A stretch of DNA of 64,000 nt, from NCBI GenBank assembly GCA_903926075.1, contig CAIYHQ010000133.1, positions 1-64,000 on the forward strand, read 5' to 3'. Below the pieces are notes generated by a model. That model ran no database searches, was not told the origin of the DNA, and saw only the letters and a list, made by a program, of their open reading frames with translations. Below are positions 1 through 8,498 of this stretch, piece by piece. Every line of letters starts with the position of its first letter. Position 1 is the stretch's first letter. This DNA comes from an uncultured Methanomicrobiales archaeon (GTDB lineage: Archaea; Halobacteriota; Methanomicrobia; Methanomicrobiales; Methanospirillaceae). Position numbers and translations under genes: made by a program.

Positions 1-603
1 ACCTATTATCATCATCAATAACGGTAAATCAGAATAATGAGTAGCAATATAATCTACTATTCCTTTTAACCAGAGAGCAAAAGAAGGGATTTTACATATC
101 CCATTTAGATCATCTAATATTATAAAAATCCCTTTATTTGATTCCTTTATCTCGCTATAGACTGTTTTTATTGCTTCAGGAAAATTTCGGGTTATATCAT
201 TTAACTTATCAGGTGGGGGGTTAAATGATAAATTAATCCCCATAACACCTACTTCTTTGATATATTCCCCGAATAAAGATCGGATTTTATCTAATACTTT
301 ATTTTCACTTGTTTCTTTGAGGATTTCCTCAAAATTTAGCCTTGTTAATTCTTCAACTGAATTTGCAGAACTTGCAATAACATTAACGGGTAAAAAATCA
401 TAATTTTTATAAGCAATTTCACAAGCGAATCGAGCAAAAGATGTTTTTCCAATGCCTCTTTCACCTGTAGCAAAAAGATATCGTTGTGAGTTTGTGGAAG
501 CTTCAGCTATTGATTGATCAATACTATTTAAGTGATTAATCCTCCCTACAAAGAAATCAGGTGGAACGGGATAACCAAGAGTGAATGGATTCCCATCTTT
601 CAT
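1..603 (-). CDS. P-loop ATPase (AAA+/STAND-like), C-terminus outside window
   Basis: The first 201 residues of a minus-strand protein that runs off the left edge. The start ATG lies at 601-603 and no stop occurs before position 1. Residues near 50 carry a Walker A motif (GERGIGKTS). A Walker B-type segment (GIFIILDDLNG) is at about residue 165. The N-terminus (YPVPPDFFVGR) is the usual lead-in of archaeal ATPases of the AAA_16/STAND type: a short recognition stretch followed by the P-loop. It lies 74 bases downstream of trpA on the same strand. Its biological role cannot be told from this part; sensor, effector or DNA-associated ATPase are all possible. Confidence 0.8.
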   Translation of the reverse strand, partial: MKDGNPFTLGYPVPPDFFVGRINHLNSIDQSIAEASTNSQRYLFATGERGIGKTSFARFACEIAYKNYDFLPVNVIASSANSVEELTRLNFEEILKETSENKVLDKIRSLFGEYIKEVGVMGINLSFNPPPDKLNDITRNFPEAIKTVYSEIKESNKGIFIILDDLNGICKIPSFALWLKGIVDYIATHYSDLPLLMMIIG

Positions 604-677
604 AATAATTATATCATAATTTAATCATCACACTATATCTTCGTTCTGAATTACTATAGAAAATAATTCTTGTTTTT

Positions 678-1478
678 TTATTCATCTCTCCTACATTCAA
701 CTGCGAGAGACTGGATAAATTCCCTCAGTTTAGAATGTATAAGCAGATCCTGGCCAATGTTCTCCTTTACAATGTTCACTATGGGGGTTCCAACGATAAC
801 TGCATCAGCTCCGGAGTTGATATAATTCCTGACCTGTCCCGGGCTGTTAATTCCAAATCCAACTGCTATTGGCAATTTAGTCCTGCTCTTAACACGACTG
901 ATGAGTGATTCGATACTCTTTGGCTCTGACTGCTGCATTCCTGTCACTCCCTGGACACTTACAATATAACAATAGCCACTTGACACACTTAGTATATTGA
1001 TCAGTCTTTTTTCGTCAGTAGTCGGTGTTACAAGGAATATTTGCATAATATCGTTTTCTGCAGCAATCTTTACAACATCACCCGCCTCTTCGGGAGGTAG
1101 GTCAACGATAAGTACACCGTCAACACCGCTATTTTTTGCTTCCTCGTAAAAAGTATTGACCCCTCTTCTATAAACCGGGTTAAAGTAAGTCATGAGTACT
1201 ACCGGAATATCTGACCTGGACCGTAAGTCACAGACAAGCGAGAATAAACCGTCTAGGGTCATCCCGGAAGATAGTGCTCTCCCGTGGGCCTCTGTAATTA
1301 CCGGACCATCAGCTATCGGGTCTGAATGGGGTATACCAATCTCGAGGAGGTCAAGCCCGGACTCTATTGCGGTTTCTATCAGCCGAAGTGATTCTTCCTT
1401 ATCTGGGTCTCCCGCTACAAGGTATCCTATAAGTGCGGGTCTGTGAAGCTTTGAAAACAGTGAATTGATACGGTTCAT
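678..1478 (-). CDS. trpA: Tryptophan synthase alpha subunit
   Basis: A 266-residue TIM-barrel protein that splits indole-3-glycerol phosphate into indole and glyceraldehyde 3-phosphate and passes indole to TrpB. The two catalytic acids are visible in the stretch [14 protein letters not shown] (Glu46 and Asp57). The phosphate-binding end [11 protein letters not shown] ... [10 protein letters not shown] is also intact. Length is normal for the family. The start codon overlaps the trpB stop as TCAT on the plus strand (ATGA), so it is translationally coupled as the last gene of the trp operon. Family assignment is secure. Confidence 0.97.
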   Translation of the reverse strand: MNRINSLFSKLHRPALIGYLVAGDPDKEESLRLIETAIESGLDLLEIGIPHSDPIADGPVITEAHGRALSSGMTLDGLFSLVCDLRSRSDIPVVLMTYFNPVYRRGVNTFYEEAKNSGVDGVLIVDLPPEEAGDVVKIAAENDIMQIFLVTPTTDEKRLINILSVSSGYCYIVSVQGVTGMQQSEPKSIESLISRVKSRTKLPIAVGFGINSPGQVRNYINSGADAVIVGTPIVNIVKENIGQDLLIHSKLREFIQSLAVECRRDE

Positions 1479-2647
1479 ATCTCACCCCTTGTTATCCTTG
1501 CAACTTCGTGAAGGTCTTTGTCCCCCCTTCCCGAAAGGTTCACAATTACAATCTCGTTACTTTCATAACTCCCCTTGTTTTTTACTGCAAGTGCAATTGC
1601 ATGACATGATTCCAGTGCAGGAATTATTCCTTCTTTTTTTGAGAGGAGAGAGAAGGCCAAAAGGGCCTCGTCATCAGTAACCGCTTCGTATGTCACCCGT
1701 CCCCTGTCTTTGAGCATGCTGTGTTCTGGTCCCACCGAAGGATAATCGAGACCTGCCGATACACTATGGGTTGGCAAGATCTGGCCATCTTTATCAGAAA
1801 GGAGATAAGAAAGGGCACCATGTAAAATTCCTTTTTCACCTGCACAGAGAGATGCCCCGTGTTCATTTGTATCAAGTCCTTTTCCTCCGGCCTCGGCCCC
1901 GTAAAGTTTGACAGGGTCATTAAGGAAAGGATGAAAGATCCCGATTGAATTAGACCCGCCACCGACACAAGCAATTATCCTGTCAGGAAGCCTCCCTTCT
2001 CTCTCCTGCACCTGTCTACGTGTTTCATGGCCAATTATGGTCTGAAAGTCCCTTACAATCGTGGGGAATGGGTGAGCACCCACTACAGAACCTATAAGAT
2101 AATGTGTGTCTGCAAGGTTTACCACCCAGTCACGCATGGCTTCGTTAATAGAGTCTTTCAGTGTTCTCTGGCCTGATTTTACCGGATGTACAGTTGCACC
2201 GAGAAGTTCCATCCTATATACATTAAGTTCCTGCCTCGCTATGTCAACTTCACCCATATAAACCTCAACTTCAAGTCCGAGTGCAGCGCCTGCGATAGCT
2301 GACGCCACACCGTGTTGACCGGCCCCGGTTTCAGCAATCAACCGTTTCTTTCCCATCTTTTTGGCAAGAAGGGCCTGACCCAGGGTATTGTTTATTTTGT
2401 GGGCCCCACTGTGTAGCAGGTCTTCACGCTTCAGGTACAGCCTGCATCCGAGTTCACCAGATAAACGTTCGCAATAAGTAAGTGGAGTAGGCCTCCCTGC
2501 AAATTGCGTTAAATAATAATTCAGTTCATCCTGGAATGATTTGTCATTTTTGTAATATTCATAGGCCTGGGATAATTCGTGTAAAGCTCCCATGAGTGTT
2601 TCAGGAACGAACATCCCTCCGAAACCGTCAAATTTCCCGTTATTCAT
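1475..2647 (-). CDS. trpB: Tryptophan synthase beta subunit
   Basis: A PLP enzyme joining indole and serine to make tryptophan. From the start chosen here it is 390 residues. The PLP lysine is Lys84 in [11 protein letters not shown] and the phosphate loop is [10 protein letters not shown]. The presence of trpA next door and the length mark it as the TrpB1 type. A longer frame begins at 2695, but the ATG at 2645-2647 has a GGGAG ribosome site 7-8 bases upstream and begins the conserved [18 protein letters not shown] stretch, so I prefer it. It overlaps the end of trpF by 8 bases. Confidence 0.96.
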   Translation of the reverse strand: MNNGKFDGFGGMFVPETLMGALHELSQAYEYYKNDKSFQDELNYYLTQFAGRPTPLTYCERLSGELGCRLYLKREDLLHSGAHKINNTLGQALLAKKMGKKRLIAETGAGQHGVASAIAGAALGLEVEVYMGEVDIARQELNVYRMELLGATVHPVKSGQRTLKDSINEAMRDWVVNLADTHYLIGSVVGAHPFPTIVRDFQTIIGHETRRQVQEREGRLPDRIIACVGGGSNSIGIFHPFLNDPVKLYGAEAGGKGLDTNEHGASLCAGEKGILHGALSYLLSDKDGQILPTHSVSAGLDYPSVGPEHSMLKDRGRVTYEAVTDDEALLAFSLLSKKEGIIPALESCHAIALAVKNKGSYESNEIVIVNLSGRGDKDLHEVARITRGEI

Positions 2648-3287
2648 TTTCTGTCTCCCTGCTGTTTTTGATAAATTCACGGACCAGATTTTCATTCTTT
2701 ATTCCAGGGCTGTCTTCAACTCCGGTTGCAACATCTACTGCATAAGGATGGATTTTTCGTATTGCATCCCTGACATTGTCAGGTCTGAGTCCACCTGCAA
2801 GGAGGACCGGGACATTAGATCTTCCTTTTATTTCGAGTGCAAAATCCTTATCAAAAAGGATACCCCGACCAAGGCTTGCGTCAATTAGGACTGCATCACA
2901 ATCGATAGGTAATGGATGACCAGGTCTTGCGACCCTGATCACTTTGCTATTTCCATTTACCGGAATATCACTTGATACCTGAACAGCATCCGGACTAATC
3001 CCGAGTATCTTATTGATCTCATCATTTTTTGTAGAGTGAGTGACTGCAACCGTTGTCGTAAACGGACCAAGTGAACTAAAGATCATAAGAGCCCTTTCTA
3101 TTGATACTGAACGCAGAGAATCGCTGAATACTACTACTCCAATTGCATCCGCACCAAGTTTTTCAGCTATTTTTGCATCTTTAACTGAGGTAATTCCACA
3201 AATTTTTACGCGGATACAAATCCCTCCAGGAGTTTTTGTGGTCTTTTTGATCTCATCAATGATGATCCAATGAGAAAAGCATTGCAT
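2640..3287 (-). CDS. trpF: Phosphoribosylanthranilate isomerase
   Basis: Amadori rearrangement of phosphoribosylanthranilate in tryptophan synthesis. The catalytic Cys is in VKICGIT and the acid in [10 protein letters not shown]; the C-terminal phosphate site [10 protein letters not shown] and [13 protein letters not shown] is intact. The coordinates use the only in-frame ATG, which adds about 25 non-conserved residues and overlaps trpC by 82 bases. The conserved protein begins at IRVKICGIT. There the sequence shows a perfect GGAGGG ribosome site followed after 6 bases by an in-frame ATC (3213-3215), with no ATG/GTG/TTG nearby. The real start may therefore be this ATC, or initiation may occur upstream at 3287. 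Confidence 0.93.
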   Translation of the reverse strand: MQCFSHWIIIDEIKKTTKTPGGICIRVKICGITSVKDAKIAEKLGADAIGVVVFSDSLRSVSIERALMIFSSLGPFTTTVAVTHSTKNDEINKILGISPDAVQVSSDIPVNGNSKVIRVARPGHPLPIDCDAVLIDASLGRGILFDKDFALEIKGRSNVPVLLAGGLRPDNVRDAIRKIHPYAVDVATGVEDSPGIKNENLVREFIKNSRETENE

Positions 3288-3958
3288 TTCCCTTTAAGCC
3301 TTCTGATGTCAGACTCTGTATTTATCCCGCTCTCTGAAACTACAATAATTCCATTTTCAATAAGAAACAGGCCAATCTCCTCTGTCGTAGAGAGATCAGT
3401 TGTCATTGTATTAAGGTCGCGGTTATTGATACCGATAAGCTTAGCTCCTGCATTAAGTGCATTTTTTGCTTCTGCAAGAGAATGGACCTCTATTAAAAGC
3501 TCAATTCCAAGAGCATCCGCAGCTGTGATAAACTGCATAAGTCTTTCCCCTACAAGGGACACTATGACGAGAACTGCATCTGCTCCCATTGAAGCACTTT
3601 CCTCAAGTTGCCGAATATCAATAATAAAATCTTTTCTCAATACAGGACAATTTGAATAATTTTTTACCCTTTTTAAAAATTCATTACTTCCTTTGAAATA
3701 CTCTGGTTCAGTAAGAACTGATATTGCAGTGCACCCTCCCCTGGTATAGAAACCTGCAATCTCTTCTGGTGTATATATTGAGCCGAGAAATCCATTAGAG
3801 GGAGAGGAATATTTTATCTCGGCAATCACCGGATTTTTCTCCTGGCAGTTTCTGATAGCCTCTATAAGACTTGCCCTTTTTTTACCATATTCAGGATAGC
3901 TATCTCTTAATCCTGAAACTCTTTTCCGGGTCGAAGCAATAATCTCAGGCATTATCAT
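3206..3958 (-). CDS. trpC: Indole-3-glycerol phosphate synthase
   Basis: A 250-residue TIM barrel that closes the indole ring of CdRP. Diagnostic segments are VIAEIKYSSPSNG (catalytic Lys), LRKDFIID (catalytic Lys), LIEVHSLAEA, GINNRDLNTM and VSESGINTESDI. The start ATG overlaps the trpD stop as ATGA and is preceded by AGGTG about 6 bases upstream, which fixes the start. Its 3' end contains the presumed ribosome site of trpF. Middle gene of the trp operon, tightly coupled on both sides. Confidence 0.96.
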   Translation of the reverse strand: MIMPEIIASTRKRVSGLRDSYPEYGKKRASLIEAIRNCQEKNPVIAEIKYSSPSNGFLGSIYTPEEIAGFYTRGGCTAISVLTEPEYFKGSNEFLKRVKNYSNCPVLRKDFIIDIRQLEESASMGADAVLVIVSLVGERLMQFITAADALGIELLIEVHSLAEAKNALNAGAKLIGINNRDLNTMTTDLSTTEEIGLFLIENGIIVVSESGINTESDIRRLKGKCNAFLIGSSLMRSKRPQKLLEGFVSA

Positions 3959-4974
3959 GTACTACACCTGGTTGCACTGACAAGTTGAGATAATGTTCTC
4001 TGTGCAGCCCCGCAGGCAATTGATTCCCTTGCCATTTCAACACCTTCCGTAATATCAGAAGCTCCACCGGCAAGATATATGGCGGCTCCTGCATTCAGTA
4101 CAACGATTTCAGTCTTTGGACCTGCATGTCCTGAATTGACTTTTTTTATTATTTCGGCATTATATTGAGAATTACCGCCCCTTAAATCCTGTAATGAAGA
4201 GGGCCGGACACCGACGTCTTTGCACTGAAGGGTATACTGGAAGATCTCTCCTCCTTCAATTTCAGTTATCATTGTGATACCATGGGTGGTTATCTCGTCA
4301 AGCCCGGAACCATGTACAACCATTGCTCTCTCTATTCCCAGGATTTTTAATACCTGTGCCATTTTGTTGCTCTTTTCTGGGGTACTTAAACCCAGGAGCT
4401 GGACTTTTGTCATTGCTGGGTTCGTGAGAGGTCCAAGAATATTAAAAATTGTTCTTATACCTATCTCTTTTCTGGGTCCGGAGACGGCCTTCATTGCAGG
4501 GTGATAAAGCGGGGCAAAAAGAAATGCAAAACCTGTATGTTTCATTGCATTCATCATTGTTTCAGGAGTGGCATCAATTTTTACACCTAGTTCCTCAAGG
4601 ACATCAGCAGAACCACAGGAACTCGAAACACTCCTGTTTCCATGTTTCATAACTGGAATCCCTGCCCCTGCCGTAACAAACGCTGCTGCAGTGCTTATAT
4701 TAAATGTTCCTCCACCGTCTCCACCTGTTCCACATGTATCGACATATACAGGAATGCCATCCAACCTAAATCTTACTGCACATTCCCTCATGGCCTGGGC
4801 AAATCCTGCAATCTCATCAACTGTCTCGCCTTTCATTCGCAATGATGTGATGATGGCTCCAATCTGGGAGTGAGAAGTCTCTCCATTCATTATTGAGATC
4901 ATCAGATCATGGGCTTCGCTGTAAGTCAGGTTATAACCTTCAACAAGTCTTGCAATTGCGACTTTAATATTCAT
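3955..4974 (-). CDS. trpD: Anthranilate phosphoribosyltransferase
   Basis: A 339-residue transferase of the nucleoside phosphorylase class III fold that attaches phosphoribose from PRPP to anthranilate. The PRPP loop CGTGGDGGGTFNIST and the anthranilate/metal stretch KHGNRSVSSSCGSADVLEELG are complete, as is the GPRKEIGIRTIFNILGPL motif. It is a stand-alone enzyme, not fused to TrpG. Start and stop overlap the neighbours by ATGA (with trpG upstream and trpC downstream). Confidence 0.97.
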   Translation of the reverse strand: MNIKVAIARLVEGYNLTYSEAHDLMISIMNGETSHSQIGAIITSLRMKGETVDEIAGFAQAMRECAVRFRLDGIPVYVDTCGTGGDGGGTFNISTAAAFVTAGAGIPVMKHGNRSVSSSCGSADVLEELGVKIDATPETMMNAMKHTGFAFLFAPLYHPAMKAVSGPRKEIGIRTIFNILGPLTNPAMTKVQLLGLSTPEKSNKMAQVLKILGIERAMVVHGSGLDEITTHGITMITEIEGGEIFQYTLQCKDVGVRPSSLQDLRGGNSQYNAEIIKKVNSGHAGPKTEIVVLNAGAAIYLAGGASDITEGVEMARESIACGAAQRTLSQLVSATRCST

Positions 4975-5543
4975 TCCCTGCCCCTGACAAAGTTTTTAAT
5001 CATACTGTCTCCTGCAGAAGTTAGAAAACTTTCAGGGTGGAACTGCACACCGGTAACAGGATATGTTTTATGCCTGACAGACATGATATAACCGTCATCA
5101 AGGCTTGTAGCGCTGATAATCAGTTCTTTTGGGATTGTTTCAGGAACTGCAATAAGTGAATGATAACGGGTCGCTTTGAATGGTTCAGGCACATTTCTGA
5201 ATATCCCTTCTCCGTCATGCGTGATTTCAGATGTTTTCCCGTGCATGAGATGGGGAGCTCTTTGTACTTTTGCTCCGTAATAGTGGCAGATAGCCTGATG
5301 GCCGAGGCATACACCGAGTGTAGGTATCTCTCTTCCAAGTGTGTCAAGAGCTGTAAGTGCGAGACCTGAGTATTCAGGTCTTCCAGGGCCTGGAGAGAGA
5401 ATTATCCTCTCATATTCATCTACGCTGAGAGCTTCCTCCGGTGAATCATTCTTCAGAATAACCGGGTTCGCTCCAAGTTTTCCAACCTGTTGTGCAAGGT
5501 TATAGGTAAAACTATCATAGCAGTCTATTATTAGTACGTTCAT
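4971..5543 (-). CDS. trpG: Anthranilate synthase component II (glutamine amidotransferase)
   Basis: A class I glutamine amidotransferase of 190 residues supplying ammonia to TrpE. The nucleophile is the Cys of LGVCLGHQAI and the His-Glu pair is in VQFHPESFLT; the oxyanion region LSPGPGRP is present. The start is taken at ATG 5541-5543, which overlaps the trpE stop as ATGA and gives the typical N-terminus MNVLIIDCYDSFTYN; the frame is open 6 codons further upstream but those residues are not family-like. Assignment as trpG rather than pabA rests on the operon. Confidence 0.96.
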   Translation of the reverse strand: MNVLIIDCYDSFTYNLAQQVGKLGANPVILKNDSPEEALSVDEYERIILSPGPGRPEYSGLALTALDTLGREIPTLGVCLGHQAICHYYGAKVQRAPHLMHGKTSEITHDGEGIFRNVPEPFKATRYHSLIAVPETIPKELIISATSLDDGYIMSVRHKTYPVTGVQFHPESFLTSAGDSMIKNFVRGRE

Positions 5544-7057
5544 ATGGACTCTCCTGCACATTCAATTGCTACAAAAAGTCCCTTTGCCTTGTTCATTGCC
5601 TCTTCCCATTCACTTTCAGGAATTGAATCTGCAACAATACCTGCACCTGTCTGGACTTCGGCAAGACCATCTCGATGAATTATCGTCCGGATAGCTATTG
5701 CGAATTCAAGATTCCCGTCAAAACCAATGTATCCGACTGCTCCAGCATAAATTCCCCTGTGAGTTGGTTCAAGTTCCTCAATTATCTGCATCGCTCGTAC
5801 TTTTGGGGCACCCGAAACCGTCCCGGCAGGAAAACATGCCCTGAAAGCATCAAAAGCATCGAGGTTGTCCCTTAATTCTCCAGTTACAACCGAAGTAAGG
5901 TGCTGGACATGAGAAAATTTTTCAACATGCATGCAGTCTTTAACAGATACTGACCCGAATTTTGCAACCATTCCGATATCATTTCGAGCCAGGTCGACAA
6001 GCATTGTATGCTCAGCTCTTTCTTTCTCTGAACTGAGTAATTCAGTTCTGTATATCTCGTCCTCTTCCTTTGTTCTTCCTCGAGGACGAGTACCTGCGAT
6101 TGGAACGGTTGTTATTTCTCGCTTCTCAACCCGCACAAGCATTTCAGGACTTGCTCCTATCAGGGAATAACCCGGAAAACTGATTAGATACATATAAGGG
6201 GAGGGATTTTTAGCCCTTAATGCCTGATATATCTCAATTGGTGACTTTTCGGTTTTACAAAAAGATTTCTGGGATATTACAGCCTGGAATATTTCGCCTT
6301 CGTTTATGTATTCTTTCGTTATTTCAACAGCATTAAGAAAGTCGTCATGACTCATACTTTGAACATCGTTCTCTCTAGATTCTTCTTTTGAAGTTAATGT
6401 AGGCTTTTTCAGTTTTTTCAAATCCAGAAGTGAAATTTTCTTTATTATTGACTGTATTTTCTCACGACATTCATCATATTCATTTACCGGGTTACTCCCA
6501 TAGGAAAGAAAGGCACTAGCAAAAACTGTCATGGTTTTTCTGACATGGTCAAGGACAATACAATCCCTACTCATTGTGAAGGCCGCAAGAGGAAGTTTAC
6601 TTTCTTCTTTTTTTGCTCTCCTGACATGAGGATAGAGTAAATATACAATGTCATATGAGAAATGGCCTACAAAACCACCAAAGAACCTGGGTGCTTTCAG
6701 GTTTACATAGTGAAAACGTGACAATATGGACCGCATGACTGCAACCGGGTCTTTTCCTTCTGGTTCATTTATAATTGAAAAAAAAGCAGGGTCACCGTCA
6801 ATAGTAATAGCTGATCCAATAGTTATCGTTAGATCTGAACTGACCCCGATATATGAATAGCGTGCTATCTTTTCACTTCCCTCCATTGATTCCAGCAAAA
6901 ATCCTTTAGGATCAGCTATTTCCTGGAAAATCTGGACAGGACTTAAATCAGGGAGGAGTACTTCAACCGAAAGAGGAATTATCAATGGACGTCTCTGGTG
7001 TTCATTAAGGTCAAGGAATTCTCTGAGTGTGAGGTTTAAAGAGAGATTTTCTATCAT
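5540..7057 (-). CDS. trpE: Anthranilate synthase component I
   Basis: A 505-residue chorismate-utilising enzyme, first of the pathway and first gene of the operon. The C-terminal catalytic part shows ISFPGYSLIGASPEMLVR, TVPIAGTRPRG, DLARNDIG, GTVSGAPKVRAM and GAVGYIGFDG. The N-terminal part holds an LLES motif (GFLLES ... SYIG), which in this family forms the tryptophan feedback site, so feedback inhibition is likely. A GGGGAG ribosome site sits 5 bases before the ATG. The 214 bases upstream carry the promoter and operator-like palindrome. Confidence 0.97.
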   Translation of the reverse strand: MIENLSLNLTLREFLDLNEHQRRPLIIPLSVEVLLPDLSPVQIFQEIADPKGFLLESMEGSEKIARYSYIGVSSDLTITIGSAITIDGDPAFFSIINEPEGKDPVAVMRSILSRFHYVNLKAPRFFGGFVGHFSYDIVYLLYPHVRRAKKEESKLPLAAFTMSRDCIVLDHVRKTMTVFASAFLSYGSNPVNEYDECREKIQSIIKKISLLDLKKLKKPTLTSKEESRENDVQSMSHDDFLNAVEITKEYINEGEIFQAVISQKSFCKTEKSPIEIYQALRAKNPSPYMYLISFPGYSLIGASPEMLVRVEKREITTVPIAGTRPRGRTKEEDEIYRTELLSSEKERAEHTMLVDLARNDIGMVAKFGSVSVKDCMHVEKFSHVQHLTSVVTGELRDNLDAFDAFRACFPAGTVSGAPKVRAMQIIEELEPTHRGIYAGAVGYIGFDGNLEFAIAIRTIIHRDGLAEVQTGAGIVADSIPESEWEEAMNKAKGLFVAIECAGESI

Positions 7058-7130
7058 TGGTTCTCCCCGGAAAAACCAAAAACAAAAATTGGATTCATTT
7101 TAACAAGAGTCAGTATCAATTCTTTCAAAT

Positions 7131-7181
7131 GCATAAATATAGATCATCATTGAACATATTTATACATTTGTGTATATATGT
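7131..7181 (-). promoter_or_regulatory. trp operon promoter with operator-like palindrome
   Basis: Upstream of trpE on the minus strand. A TATA-like box (TATATTTATGC read on the minus strand, 7131-7141) lies about 75 bases before the start codon, and a second TATA-like stretch sits in 7154-7168. Overlapping the latter is a 28-base imperfect palindrome at 7154-7181: the core is ATACA-TTTG-TGTAT and the outer arms are ACATAT and ATATGT. A repressor site over a TATA box would fit tryptophan-responsive control, as TrpY does in Methanothermobacter; no trpY gene is seen here, so the regulator is unknown. Confidence 0.5.
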
Positions 7182-7271
7182 GATGAAAGTTGTGAGCTGT
7201 TTAAACCAACTCTAAATAATAATATTTGATAAAAAATAAAGAATTAATAAGGGATTTTACGAAATAATCAT

Positions 7272-8363
7272 TTAAACCGGCCTGATTAATTCATATAGTG
7301 TCGTCCTCTGCAAAAGTGGACGTCCGCAGTCATTAGCAACCCTTTTCATCTCTTTTGGGTCCAGGTAGTCAGTAGACTGTGCCCCTGCACTCTTTGATAT
7401 CCTTTCCTCGTACATCGTCCCGCCAATATCGTTAGCTCCAGCCATGAGTGCAAGGGAGGACATTTTTACACCAAGTTTGACCCAGGATGCCTGTAAGTTA
7501 GGGATATTATCAAGGAAAAGACGGGACACCGCGTACATCAGGATGTCTTCACGCCCGGTTGCACCTGCCCTTGCTTTACCGCTTTTATAGAGAGGACTTT
7601 CCGGATGAATGAAGGATAGAGGTACAAATTCGGTAAAACCCCTGGTTTCCTCCTGGATGTCCCTTATCAATGCAAGGTGATGCATACGGTCCAGGTCGTT
7701 CTCAACATGACCGTACATTATTGTAGCCGTAGACTTTATTCCAAGAGCGTGTGCCTCCCTGATTATTCTTGCCCATTCGTCAGTTTTTATTTTATCCGGA
7801 CAAATAATGCCACGCACTTTATCATCAAGAATTTCGGCTGCTGTCCCGCACAGGCTCCCAAGTCCTGCCTTTTTAAACTCCTTTAAAACTTCAGTCGTTT
7901 CGCATCCACTCTGTCTCGATGCATACGCAACTTCCATTGGGTTGCTTGCATGAATATGCAACTTTGGTGCTATCCGGTGTATAAGCCTGTAGATGTGGGT
8001 GTAAGAATCTAGTGAAAAATCAGGGTGAAGTCCGCTCACACTGCAGATTTCGGTAACATCATGGGCAACGGCATCCCGAACCTTTGCACTAAACTCTTCT
8101 TCTGACAGGTAATACGCGTCAGGGCTCTTTTTTTTCCGAGAATAACCACAAAAACCACAGGAATTGATACAGATATTTGTAATATTTATATTGCGGTTTT
8201 TGACGAAAGTTATTTTTTCACCTACTTTTAGGTACCTTTCTTCATCAGCAAGTTTTGTGACTTCCCATACCTCACTTCCCGAAACACCGAGGAGGGCAGC
8301 TCCTTGTTCAATGGTTAGCCTGTCACCTGCTCCTTTTAAAATCTCTTTGACTCTCTTTCCCAT
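7272..8363 (-). CDS. cofH: FO synthase subunit 2 (CofH), radical SAM
   Basis: A 363-residue radical SAM enzyme that joins tyrosine to the ribityl-uracil precursor (5-amino-6-ribitylamino-uracil) on the way to FO, the deazaflavin core of coenzyme F420. The iron-sulfur motif is CINSCGFC (Cx3Cx2C). The segments YYLSEEEFSAKVRDAV, ICSVSGLHPD, GTAAEILDD and SWVKLGVKMSSLALMAGANDIGGTMYEE are typical of CofH/MqnC-type proteins. The MqnC/MqnE alternatives are unlikely in a methanogen. Its partner cofG is not in this window. Monocistronic: 214 bases from trpE and 135 bases from mutL. Confidence 0.9.
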   Translation of the reverse strand: MGKRVKEILKGAGDRLTIEQGAALLGVSGSEVWEVTKLADEERYLKVGEKITFVKNRNINITNICINSCGFCGYSRKKKSPDAYYLSEEEFSAKVRDAVAHDVTEICSVSGLHPDFSLDSYTHIYRLIHRIAPKLHIHASNPMEVAYASRQSGCETTEVLKEFKKAGLGSLCGTAAEILDDKVRGIICPDKIKTDEWARIIREAHALGIKSTATIMYGHVENDLDRMHHLALIRDIQEETRGFTEFVPLSFIHPESPLYKSGKARAGATGREDILMYAVSRLFLDNIPNLQASWVKLGVKMSSLALMAGANDIGGTMYEERISKSAGAQSTDYLDPKEMKRVANDCGRPLLQRTTLYELIRPV

Positions 8364-8498
8364 GAATTTATCCTGTCCGTGCTAATTATTGTCACTGTAT
8401 GATAGATATACCTGAATTTAAAGATTGGCTTATTGAAACGCATAAACCGGACCTTATAAAAGAGATATAAGTGCAAGAATGAACCGGGTTTAAGACGG

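Noticed and set aside
3040-4873. Several plus-strand open frames of 70-130 codons opposite the trp genes
   Set aside because: All lie antisense to well-conserved trp genes and show no family pattern; typical shadows of biased codon use.
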